11,529 nt of DNA from CAZYPH01 sp964649095 (GTDB taxonomy: Bacteria > Bdellovibrionota > UBA1018 > UBA923), in assembly GCA_964649095.1 (NCBI GenBank), contig CAZYPH010000072.1, positions 1-11,529 on the forward strand. Direction: 5' to 3'. Of this stretch, positions 1 through 6,035 are shown piece by piece. The notes under the pieces were generated by a model. That model was not told the DNA's origin. It made no database searches and worked only from the letters and a program-made list of their open reading frames with translations. Every line of letters begins with the position of its first letter. The stretch's first letter is position 1. The position numbers and the translations under genes are program-made.

Positions 1-804
1 TATATCTTGTGGAATAAATCCGAATAAAAATTCAAATTTATAGCGATGGAACCACATTGTGCGTGCATCAGGACCAGCGAGTGGGGCGGTAAAAAAAGAT
101 ATCCAGAGATTGGGAAATAATACGAAGCAGAGCAACAAACTTCGGTAGGCACGGAAGCCATGTCGAGACACGCTTCGCGCGTATTTCCAGCACACGACAA
201 CAAAACCAATCAAACTAAGGGGCACCCAAACATTATAAATTTTATTGAGGGGCATCGAGAGTAACCAACTTATTAACCACAATCCCCAGCCCGTAACAAA
301 GGCGCCACTGAGTATGCGCATAGGTAAACTAAGTCCGGACAAAAATGCGGTTGCCCCTATCCAGCAAATAACGGCGAGGCCCATGCGTAGCCATCGCTGC
401 CAGAATACGGATTGTTCCTGCGGCACTATAGTTGGCGCTAGCGGGTGGGGGCCTATCATATGCACAGTTTCAAAGTCGCGCACGTATTTTAGATTTTCTT
501 TACTGACATACGTTTTAGGCAATGCAGAGGCGACGACCTCGGGCTCCCATACGTGGTCTGAAAGTGGAATATAAAAATAATGTTTTACAGATCGTGTCTG
601 GTGAATCACTGAGCGCAGCCAGGGCTCTAAGTGACTATCGAATGGTAAATCGGGTTTGTTCCAGTCGCCTATAAACTCTTTCCATTGATAGATAGATTGA
701 GCGACTACTTTATGTGGAGTGCGTAATGAGGGGTTCGCGATTAACGTGCCAATAAATGCGGGAAGTATTAGCGATAGAAATAATAGAATCGAATTTTTAT
801 GCAT
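1..804 (-). CDS. Polytopic membrane protein, possible GT-C-type glycosyltransferase, C-terminus cut by window edge
   Basis: The frame is open from an ATG at 804 to base 1 (268 codons) with no stop, so the gene continues beyond the left edge. A hydrophobic N-terminal segment (about residues 4-22) is followed by a soluble, probably periplasmic stretch rich in Trp, His and Pro (about 25-137). Four more hydrophobic segments follow at about 139-158, 163-184, 190-207 and 221-240. After the last one comes a G-P-D-A-R-T-M-W-F motif (residues 244-252). An Asp-Ala-Arg plus aromatic motif in a loop after a membrane helix resembles what is seen in some membrane glycosyltransferases of the GT-C fold, but the catalytic half is not visible and the family is uncertain. 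No strong ribosome binding site precedes the ATG, so the exact start is uncertain. The gene lies 50 bp after the stop of the interrupted propeller gene and could share its transcript. Confidence 0.75.
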   Translation of the reverse strand, partial: MHKNSILLFLSLILPAFIGTLIANPSLRTPHKVVAQSIYQWKEFIGDWNKPDLPFDSHLEPWLRSVIHQTRSVKHYFYIPLSDHVWEPEVVASALPKTYVSKENLKYVRDFETVHMIGPHPLAPTIVPQEQSVFWQRWLRMGLAVICWIGATAFLSGLSLPMRILSGAFVTGWGLWLISWLLSMPLNKIYNVWVPLSLIGFVVVCWKYARSVSRHGFRAYRSLLLCFVLFPNLWISFFTAPLAGPDARTMWFHRYKFEFLFGFIPQDI

Positions 805-854
805 GGCGTATGTCCGATGCACTAAGAAGTAACACTGCGTTTAAGTGGTGCGCC

Positions 855-2138
855 TTATTTTTTTGACGTGTTGAAATACAAAACCCTACTTTTATTTGAG
901 TAGGTATCACTTGTGCCGCAACCAAAACAGGCAGTGCCTATTAATAGTCCATGATCAGGGTGAAAGTCGGCACTCAGAATGCCGCTTGGGGCCTCGAACC
1001 CATACCGCTGTCGTAGTATGGGTTGCCCATTCTGAATCGTATATTCATGCGCTTCGAAGTGGCCGGCGTTCTCGGGCATCGAGTCGAACCAAATCAAACC
1101 ATTCTCAGTGCGTACGTGGGGTAATTGGTAGGCGCTGACTTGAGTTTGTTGTCTGATCACTTGAATTGATTTTGTGACGTTGGAATACCAACTCAACTGA
1201 TTACCGCACGTACTGTGATTAGAGAGTAAGAAGGCGCCGTCTGGGTGCGCTATGATTTGTTGAACGCACTGCGTTTTTGTCGAGGTCACTAGTTCGATAT
1301 TATTTTTGTCAATTTTATATATATATAATTTTGAATTTAATTTGTTGTCGTTTTTATCAAGAATATAAACAAACGAAGTTGCCTGAGACAAAGCGCTGGG
1401 TTCAAAGTCGAGGGCCTGTTTAATTAAGTAATTTAAATTTTTTGACTTGAGGTCGAAGACATAAAGATTTCGGTGCGTTGTAATCGCCGTAAAAAAGTGA
1501 TCCTGCACGTCGAAGTAAAGATTCTCTTCATGAGCGTTGCTAAAAGTTATCGTTTGCGCAGGTGTCGCGAATGTTTCTTCGAGATGGTGGTATACCAGAC
1601 CTGGTTGCGCGTCATCATCGTTGATTAAGATAATACCTGAAGATTATCTTGGCGTGACATAACCATCGGACTGGTGTGTTATTTCAAGTTTGTGTAACTG
1701 GTTTTTCGTTTGAAGTTTATAGTGCCTAAATAACCCATCATAGGTGTTAATAACAAGTGTTTGGTCGCCACAGGCCATAGCCTTTGTGGTGTTGCTGAGC
1801 ATGGTGCTAGCCAAGATCTCTTGAGATTTTAAATCAATTACGCGTAACCAGTTCTGACCACGATGTTCTCGTGATGTGGTCACCCATGCTATAGGTTTTC
1901 TGCGATTATTGTCTAAGCACAGGTACGAGAGGTGTCCTGGAACGGCGATAGTGGCATAAGTATTTGTCGATGGAGAGTTAACTACGTCCTCTCTTGTCTC
2001 ATGGATCGTTTGTTGATGTGGACTTGAATGCGAGCATCCCAAAAAAATCATCCAAGCGGTTATCGTAATGAGGTTTAGAACAGAGTGTATTTGGTCGTTG
2101 GGAATTTTTTGCTTATCGATATATTGCAACGTTTGCAT
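855..2138 (-). pseudogene. Beta-propeller-like lipoprotein gene interrupted by an in-frame TAA
   Basis: Two open stretches, from 2138 down to the TAA at 1646-1644 and from 1643 down to the stop at 857-855, lie in the same reading frame. The 45 codons from 1643 to 1509 are also open and read as ordinary protein (for example S-S-G-I-I-L-I-N-D-D-D right after the stop). The simplest reading is one gene of about 427 aa with a single nonsense codon at position 165. The ATG at 2138 gives a polar n-region, a hydrophobic stretch at about residues 20-34 and then Cys35 in F-L-G-C, a slightly off-consensus lipobox. An ATG at 2240 is also in frame but would overlap rimK. The body alternates short hydrophobic strands with turns (such as R-V-I-D-L-K-S and L-Y-V-F-D-L-K-S), like WD40/YVTN propeller blades. 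The sequence is AT-rich around 1310-1440. Function is unknown. A downstream GTG at 1508 could in principle initiate the C-terminal fragment. Confidence 0.7.
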
Positions 2139-2168
2139 GTTACCATTGTTTGAGAAGTGACTAGCGTA

Positions 2169-2196
2169 TTTCAATAGATAGTTTTTAATATATAAA
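2169..2196 (+). promoter_or_regulatory. Possible promoter for rimK
   Basis: TATAAA at 2191-2196 resembles a sigma70 -10 box, and TTTCAA at 2169-2174 is a poor -35 with a 16-bp spacer. Initiation about 7 nt downstream would leave an untranslated leader of only about five bases before the rimK ATG at 2208, which also lacks a recognisable Shine-Dalgarno sequence. The region is AT-rich, so a chance match is quite possible. Confidence 0.25.
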
Positions 2197-2207
2197 GATA
2201 AATTTAT

Positions 2208-3182
2208 ATGAAAATTGCCATTCTGTCGCGCAACCGCCAATTGTTCTCAATTCAGCGCCTATTGCGCGAAGCAAAAACTCTCAAATTACCCGTAGAAGTT
2301 GTCGATCCATTAGACTGTCAAATATTAGTCGCTAAACACCGTAACACCATGTTTCTGCACGACAAGCCGTTTCCGGATGTCGACATTGTCATTCCACGCA
2401 TTGGTACGTCGATTACAGAATATGGGTTGGCGGTGGTGCGTCAGTTTGAAGCGATGGGTGTAAAAGTATTGAATAGTTCGCGTGGTATTGCCGATTCACG
2501 CGACAAACTAAAATGCTCTCAAATACTGGCGCAGCGGGGCTTTGATGTACCGGTGACGATGTTAATGCGTGGCGGAAAATCCTGTCGTTTTGCAATTCAT
2601 AAAGTACATGGCACGCCCGTTGTGATGAAGCTTATCGAGGGCACTCAAGGTGTGGGTGTGATGTTGTTAGAGTCGGCGGCGTCGGCCGAGTCTGTTTTAG
2701 ATACGATGTGGGGCTTAAACCAAGACGTGATTATTCAGCAGTACATTGCCGAAAGCGCTGGCCGCGACATTCGTGCGTTAGTCATTGGTGATCAGGTTGT
2801 TGCAGCGATGCGCCGGCAAGCGCGCGAAGGTGAGTTTCGATCGAACATCCATCGCGGAGGCGAGGGTGTGCCGATTGAATTAAAAGATGCCTATAAACGC
2901 ATTGCGGTGCAGGCGGCGAAAGCAGTGGGTTTAAGTATTGCGGGTGTGGATATGCTCGAGTCTCTGAGTGGTCCGAAAGTAATCGAAGTCAATTCATCAC
3001 CGGGGTTTGAGGGTATTGAAGAGGCTACCGGACTCAATATCGCGCGTTTAATTTTACAACACGCCTCGAATGTCGCGCGTGGTCGTAAGTCGCGATTAAA
3101 ACCTGTGAAACTCACACGTCGTAGCAGCGTCACTAGGCGCGTAACCACCAGCCGGCGAAGTGGGCCTTCTAAACGTGGATAG
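2208..3182 (+). CDS. rimK: Ribosomal protein S6 modification protein (ATP-grasp L-glutamate ligase)
   Basis: RimK adds glutamate residues to the C-terminus of ribosomal protein S6 in the cytoplasm, using ATP. The protein is 324 aa and matches the E. coli enzyme from the N-terminal M-K-I-A-I-L-S-R through the whole ATP-grasp fold. Visible elements are V-I-P-R-I-G-T (61-67), R-D-K-L (98-101), the nucleotide-binding K141-L-I-E-G-T-Q-G, R-S-N-I-H-R-G-G (211-218), and the metal-binding residues Asp248, Glu260 and Asn262 in A-G-V-D-M-L and E-V-N-S-S-P-G. The E. coli protein has 300 residues. Here residues 291-324 form an extra basic tail with 14 Lys/Arg and no acidic residue. The gene diverges from the propeller lipoprotein gene (69 bp between start codons) and its stop is 2 bp from that of the convergent 119-aa gene. 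No clear Shine-Dalgarno sequence precedes the ATG, but the alignment fixes the start. Confidence 0.95.
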   Translation: MKIAILSRNRQLFSIQRLLREAKTLKLPVEVVDPLDCQILVAKHRNTMFLHDKPFPDVDIVIPRIGTSITEYGLAVVRQFEAMGVKVLNSSRGIADSRDKLKCSQILAQRGFDVPVTMLMRGGKSCRFAIHKVHGTPVVMKLIEGTQGVGVMLLESAASAESVLDTMWGLNQDVIIQQYIAESAGRDIRALVIGDQVVAAMRRQAREGEFRSNIHRGGEGVPIELKDAYKRIAVQAAKAVGLSIAGVDMLESLSGPKVIEVNSSPGFEGIEEATGLNIARLILQHASNVARGRKSRLKPVKLTRRSSVTRRVTTSRRSGPSKRG

Positions 3183-3184
3183 CT

Positions 3185-3544
3185 CTATTTCCTCTTGCGG
3201 TACATATCGAGAAAGACCTCTAACGTCAGGCAGCCATAACTTTTCTTTAAGAGCATGGTTGTGACTTGATGTCGCAGTTCGTCTTTAATGGCGGACGCAT
3301 ACCGATTGACGACAACGGTGTCGCCCGTTCTTAGAAACGCCATGTATTCTGCCACAATGCCTTCCACAAATTCTTCTTGAGACTCGGTGTCATCGTGAAA
3401 GTCATAGAGATGTTTTTCAAAAATTTTGTAGAGTGTGCGCAGTTTTAAGTCGCGGTTGGGTGTGTGGTCGTCAGCTGTTTTAGCAAGGGCCTCATCGCTA
3501 GTTGTGCTGACCAGTGCTTCAATATTTGCTGGTTTGATTGGCAT
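3185..3544 (-). CDS. Hypothetical protein, 119 aa
   Basis: I do not recognise this protein. It is a small soluble protein with no signal peptide or membrane segment. The first 30 or so residues look flexible (Ser, Thr, Ala, Asp). The rest is predicted to be helical, with an acidic, aromatic segment (F-E-K-H-L-Y-D-F-H-D-D, residues 42-52) and a basic end (M-Y-R-K-R-K). There is a single Cys at 105. A weak ribosome binding site (AAGG about 13 nt upstream) precedes the ATG at 3544. It lies tail-to-tail with rimK, with only two bases between the stop codons, so the two transcripts must overlap unless they terminate inside the genes. Amino-acid composition looks like that of a real protein, and no competing long frame exists on the other strand, so it is probably a gene. 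Confidence 0.75.
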   Translation of the reverse strand: MPIKPANIEALVSTTSDEALAKTADDHTPNRDLKLRTLYKIFEKHLYDFHDDTESQEEFVEGIVAEYMAFLRTGDTVVVNRYASAIKDELRHQVTTMLLKKSYGCLTLEVFLDMYRKRK

Positions 3545-3615
3545 ACCAATGTTTCGGCCTTTTGAATGGAATGCTTTAGTGAGAAATAATGCGCCCGTAT
3601 GTCGCCTAACTATCT

Positions 3616-3636
3616 GAATTTAAATAAGATAAATTC
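3616..3636. repeat. 7-bp inverted repeat, 7-bp spacer (possible operator)
   Basis: GAATTTA at 3616-3622 and TAAATTC at 3630-3636 are perfect reverse complements around a 7-bp spacer. It lies between the start of the leftward 119-aa gene (3544) and the start of the rightward exported-protein gene (3742), just upstream of a possible -35 box. It could bind a dimeric regulator, but AT-rich palindromes arise easily by chance. Confidence 0.35.
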
Positions 3637-3660
3637 CTGACTAATTTGATCATTTTGGTT

Positions 3661-3690
3661 TTGCGGTTTTTTGATTCTCTGTGTTATAAA
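3661..3690 (+). promoter_or_regulatory. Possible sigma70 promoter for the exported-protein gene
   Basis: TTGCGG at 3661-3666 and TATAAA at 3685-3690 are separated by 18 bp. The -10 matches the consensus at five of six positions and the -35 at three. Transcription would start near 3697, about 45 nt before the ATG at 3742, and the adjacent 16-bp palindrome would cover the start of the transcript. No other candidate in this intergenic region is better. Confidence 0.35.
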
Positions 3691-3700
3691 TAGCTGCCTG

Positions 3701-3716
3701 AAATTGATCTCAATTT
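3701..3716. promoter_or_regulatory. 16-bp palindrome downstream of the putative promoter (possible operator)
   Basis: AAATTGA at 3701-3707 and TCAATTT at 3710-3716 form a perfect palindrome with a 2-bp centre. It sits just after the proposed -10 box and before the ribosome binding site, a classical place for a repressor site. It does not match a regulator consensus I can name with confidence: it has some likeness to FNR half-sites (TTGAT) but the wrong spacing. Confidence 0.4.
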
Positions 3717-3727
3717 AGAAAAGTTGT

Positions 3728-3732
3728 GAGGA
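3728..3732 (+). promoter_or_regulatory. Ribosome binding site
   Basis: GAGGA lies nine bases before the ATG at 3742 and supports that start, which also gives a well-formed signal peptide. Confidence 0.75.
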
Positions 3733-3741
3733 CCCATTTAT

Positions 3742-4854
3742 ATGCAGTTTGGAAATGTAAAACGTACTTTTAATGTTTTGGCTAAGGTGTGTTTTTATAG
3801 CCTTCAAGCCCTTCCTATTATGGTGCCTACTTTGGCATCGCAGGCGTGGGCGCAGGAGGCGGCTGCACCTGAGGCAGCGCCTGAGCCATTTCGTTTTCGA
3901 GTATTGAGTCAAGGCATTCCTCCCGAGATCGTGCCCCCGACTCCTTTAGTTTGTAATGTCATTATTCATAGCGAGCATGCTTGGTCGCAGTGTCGTGGTA
4001 GTGGCGAGATGCAGGCACGTATAGCTCAAGCACGTCGTGTCGGTGCCGCCAATTCACAAACACGACGTGAAGCCATTTCTAATGCAATGTATCAAGTTGA
4101 GCAGGATTGTTATTTGCGTTCAGTTGTTACCGCTACCAACGCCTACTCTCCGGCCGATCGGGCGCAGTTGCGGATGGTGCATCGCATTGTCGGCCCAGAA
4201 ATGGCACCAGCCGGTGATGATGCTGATGCTAGTGCCCACCATTTGGTTCAGTTAGAAGACAATCAACAAAGTGGGCAGGCTGTACTGCGTTTTCGTTATT
4301 CCAATGCGGATCGCGAGGTACGGTTTGATATTTCGCGCCGTCGGGAGTTGAGAAATGGGGAATTGGTTCCGACTGAGCTCCTAAATGGACCTGACTCTTT
4401 GCATTTTATTCAAGCAACTATTGATACCGATAGTACGCTTAGTTTGATTCAGAGTGGGGGCGCTGAGCGGCCAGGTTATCTATTGTCACAGTCGACTACT
4501 AATCCGGTTGTTTTTTCGAATGGCCAACAAATGGTGCTGCAAAACCACCCTGCGTTGACAGGAATGTTGGCGCGTTCTCAGCAGGCGGCGTTGGGTGTTT
4601 TTAATCGACACGGGGTAGATGTTTCTGGAGGGTTTGCGGACCGCTCCTCTAGACACGGTACCATTACCTTCCAGTCTAATTATTTGGAATTTGCTTTGTA
4701 TGCCAATCCACTGGAATCAAGACGAGCCATTGAGCAGGACCCAACTATTACGCGCCCATTATCGGCAATCGATAATCGCCGTTTGTTAACCGGGCGCCTG
4801 GTTTGCCATGGTTTTTTTGACGGCAGATTTAACAGCATGGGCGGAACTAACTGA
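3742..4854 (+). CDS. Exported protein of unknown function, 370 aa
   Basis: The N-terminus is a signal peptide: basic residues (K7, R8), a hydrophobic core to about residue 31, and an A-W-A motif with likely cleavage after Ala37, leaving a mature protein that starts Q-E-A-A-A-P. An Ala/Pro/Glu-rich linker (38-49) precedes the folded part. The mature region has exactly four Cys (71, 84, 123, 355), which could form two disulfides in the periplasm. There is no further membrane segment and no lipobox. I recognise no catalytic motif or family. Residues around 180-200 (V-L-R-F-R-Y-S-N and V-R-F-D-I-S) and 307-322 look like beta strands. The gene stands alone, with its own probable promoter and two palindromes upstream, and converges on the mscS-type gene 19 bp away. 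An unusual perfect 10-bp inverted repeat lies inside it (4031-4069). Confidence 0.88.
   Translation: MQFGNVKRTFNVLAKVCFYSLQALPIMVPTLASQAWAQEAAAPEAAPEPFRFRVLSQGIPPEIVPPTPLVCNVIIHSEHAWSQCRGSGEMQARIAQARRVGAANSQTRREAISNAMYQVEQDCYLRSVVTATNAYSPADRAQLRMVHRIVGPEMAPAGDDADASAHHLVQLEDNQQSGQAVLRFRYSNADREVRFDISRRRELRNGELVPTELLNGPDSLHFIQATIDTDSTLSLIQSGGAERPGYLLSQSTTNPVVFSNGQQMVLQNHPALTGMLARSQQAALGVFNRHGVDVSGGFADRSSRHGTITFQSNYLEFALYANPLESRRAIEQDPTITRPLSAIDNRRLLTGRLVCHGFFDGRFNSMGGTN
4031..4069. repeat. 10-bp inverted repeat inside the exported-protein gene
   Basis: CACGTCGTGT at 4031-4040 is the exact reverse complement of ACACGACGTG at 4060-4069, with a 19-nt loop. It encodes part of an Arg-rich stretch of the exported protein. 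One match of this size in a window of this length is not far from chance. Confidence 0.4.
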
Positions 4855-4873
4855 CTCTAACCCCCGTATTGAA

Positions 4874-5932
4874 TTAATCCGTAACTTGCCTTACCACCCT
4901 TTGCGGAAATGGAATTTCAATTTTCATTTCCGCAAAGCGTTTATAAAGCGCCTTAATAAAGGCGTGTTTCAGTAGACCGCCATCGGTTACGTGTTTGGCG
5001 CGTAAAATTACAGTAAATAAAATTCCAGAATCTCCAAACGTGTGAAAGCGAACTAGTGGCGTAATGCCCTCGACACCGCCGTTGGTGTCTCGTGACACTG
5101 CTGTGCCCACTTCAATAGCCAATGTTTCTACGACGTCTAAATCGGTGCCGTAAGCCACGGAACATTCAATCGTGAGAGACATCTCTCGCGATGGCATATC
5201 AAAATTCGTAACCTGCGCTGTCGCCAACTTTGAATTTGGAATGACTAGCAAATTATTATTCATCAAACGGATGCGCGTGTTGCGCCACCCAATTTTTTCG
5301 ATGGTGCCGGCCAATCCTTGTTCAATCTGAATGTAGTCGCCCATGCGCACAGGCCGATCGACTAAAATATAAATACCGCTAAAAAAATTCGAAAGCGTGT
5401 CTTGTAGTGCCAGTGCTACAGCTAACGACCCTACTCCCAGCGATGCCAAAATGGGCGTTATCGAAATGCCAAACGTGTCGATAATAATTAAGGCGCCCGT
5501 TAAAATCGAAAGCGTACGGCAGGCGACCGCTAGGGCCGAGCGCCCCTGTTTTGAGAGGTCTTTTAAAAAACGATCCTGCGAAAAAAGAAAACGTATTAGG
5601 TAGTCGGCCGTAATCATGCCGGCGATAATAAACAGCGTTTTGAGGCTCGTATCAATTTTAAGTTCTGTACGCAGCAGTGGCGGAAAAAAAGGTTCGGCTG
5701 CTGCTAGAGCGATTACTAACGTTAACAATCGAGAAGGCACGTTGAGGCACTGTACGAGAGCGTCATCCCAATCAACTTTTGTGGTGGCAGTCCATTTTAT
5801 GAGACTCCGCCACAGTATTTTTCTCAAGACCAAAGCGATGGCCCAGCTCGCGATAAATACAAGCAGGGCATACAGCATGGGGGGGACGCTAATTTTTTCG
5901 GTCAAATAAATCCAATCGCCAAAATGTGCCAT
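4874..5932 (-). CDS. MscS-family small-conductance mechanosensitive ion channel
   Basis: This inner-membrane channel protein (352 aa) is of the kind that opens under membrane tension and releases solutes during osmotic downshock. Hydrophobic helices lie at about residues 18-36, 67-85, 97-115 and 135-152. They are followed by the pore-lining helix and start of the beta domain typical of MscS: L-A-S-L-G-V-G-S-L-A-V-A-L-A-L-Q-D (162-178), N-F-F-S-G-I-Y-I-L (182-190) and D-R-P-V-R-M-G-D-Y-I (192-201). The stretch G-T-I-E-K-I-G-W-R-N-T-R (209-220) and the C-terminal I-E-I-P-F-P-Q-R are also family features. With five predicted helices it is larger than E. coli MscS (three) and closer to the YnaI/YbdG-like group. 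The start at 5932 has only a weak ribosome binding site. It diverges from the tldD-like operon and converges on the exported-protein gene. The last codons contain a perfect 13-bp inverted repeat. Confidence 0.93.
   Translation of the reverse strand: MAHFGDWIYLTEKISVPPMLYALLVFIASWAIALVLRKILWRSLIKWTATTKVDWDDALVQCLNVPSRLLTLVIALAAAEPFFPPLLRTELKIDTSLKTLFIIAGMITADYLIRFLFSQDRFLKDLSKQGRSALAVACRTLSILTGALIIIDTFGISITPILASLGVGSLAVALALQDTLSNFFSGIYILVDRPVRMGDYIQIEQGLAGTIEKIGWRNTRIRLMNNNLLVIPNSKLATAQVTNFDMPSREMSLTIECSVAYGTDLDVVETLAIEVGTAVSRDTNGGVEGITPLVRFHTFGDSGILFTVILRAKHVTDGGLLKHAFIKALYKRFAEMKIEIPFPQRVVRQVTD
4899..4937. repeat. Perfect 13-bp inverted repeat near the 3' ends of two convergent genes
   Basis: CTTTGCGGAAATG at 4899-4911 pairs perfectly with CATTTCCGCAAAG at 4925-4937 across a 13-nt loop. 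A G-U and two A-U pairs could extend the stem to 16 bp. It lies inside the mscS-type reading frame and 44 bp past the stop of the convergent exported-protein gene. Neither side has a proper T-run, so it is not a textbook intrinsic terminator, but a hairpin forms in the RNA of either strand and could block 3' decay or limit read-through. Confidence 0.6.
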
Positions 5933-5966
5933 AGGTTTCTGAAAATAGGTCGATGATAAAATTAGC

Positions 5967-5995
5967 GCAACACCTTAAAGATCCTAGAAAATAAT
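5967..5995 (+). promoter_or_regulatory. Possible promoter for the tldD-like operon
   Basis: AATAAT at 5990-5995 matches a -10 box at five of six positions and GCAACA at 5967-5972 is a weak -35, spaced 17 bp. Transcription would start near 6002, after the in-frame ATG at 5994, which would favour the ATG at 6036 as the true start. Confidence 0.25.
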
Positions 5996-6024
5996 GTTTT
6001 ACTGCAATGCAGGTGAAAAGAGAC

Positions 6025-6030
6025 AGGTGA
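6025..6030 (+). promoter_or_regulatory. Ribosome binding site deciding the tldD-like start
   Basis: AGGTGA ends five bases before the ATG at 6036. The upstream in-frame ATG at 5994 has no comparable site, so 6036 is preferred. A GTG at 6027 inside this site is in frame but badly placed. Confidence 0.65.
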
Positions 6031-6035
6031 ATAGT

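Noticed and set aside
245..574. 109-codon plus-strand frame
   Set aside because: It lies wholly antisense to the longer open frame of the edge membrane-protein gene, which has a clear hydrophobic segment pattern; the plus frame does not read as a natural protein.
2139..2240. N-terminal extension of the propeller lipoprotein from an ATG at 2240
   Set aside because: It would overlap the rimK start by 33 bases and push the lipobox-like Cys to residue 69, much too far for a signal peptide.
4855..4873. Possible intrinsic terminator between the two convergent genes
   Set aside because: Only 19 bases with a run of C and no stem followed by T residues.
5397..5909. Plus-strand frames opposite the MscS-type gene
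   Set aside because: Shadow frames of a well-supported channel gene; no ribosome binding sites or protein-like composition.
5953..5994. Mini-ORF of 13 codons (M-I-K-L-A-Q-H-L-K-D-P-R-K) before the tldD-like gene, whose TAA overlaps the in-frame ATG at 5994
   Set aside because: Tempting as a leader or precursor peptide, but it has only a weak, too-close ribosome binding site, lies largely upstream of the probable transcript start, and mini-ORFs this short are expected by chance.
5994..6035. Upstream ATG extending the TldD-like protein by 14 residues
   Set aside because: There is no ribosome binding site before it, while AGGTGA stands in the right place before the ATG at 6036.
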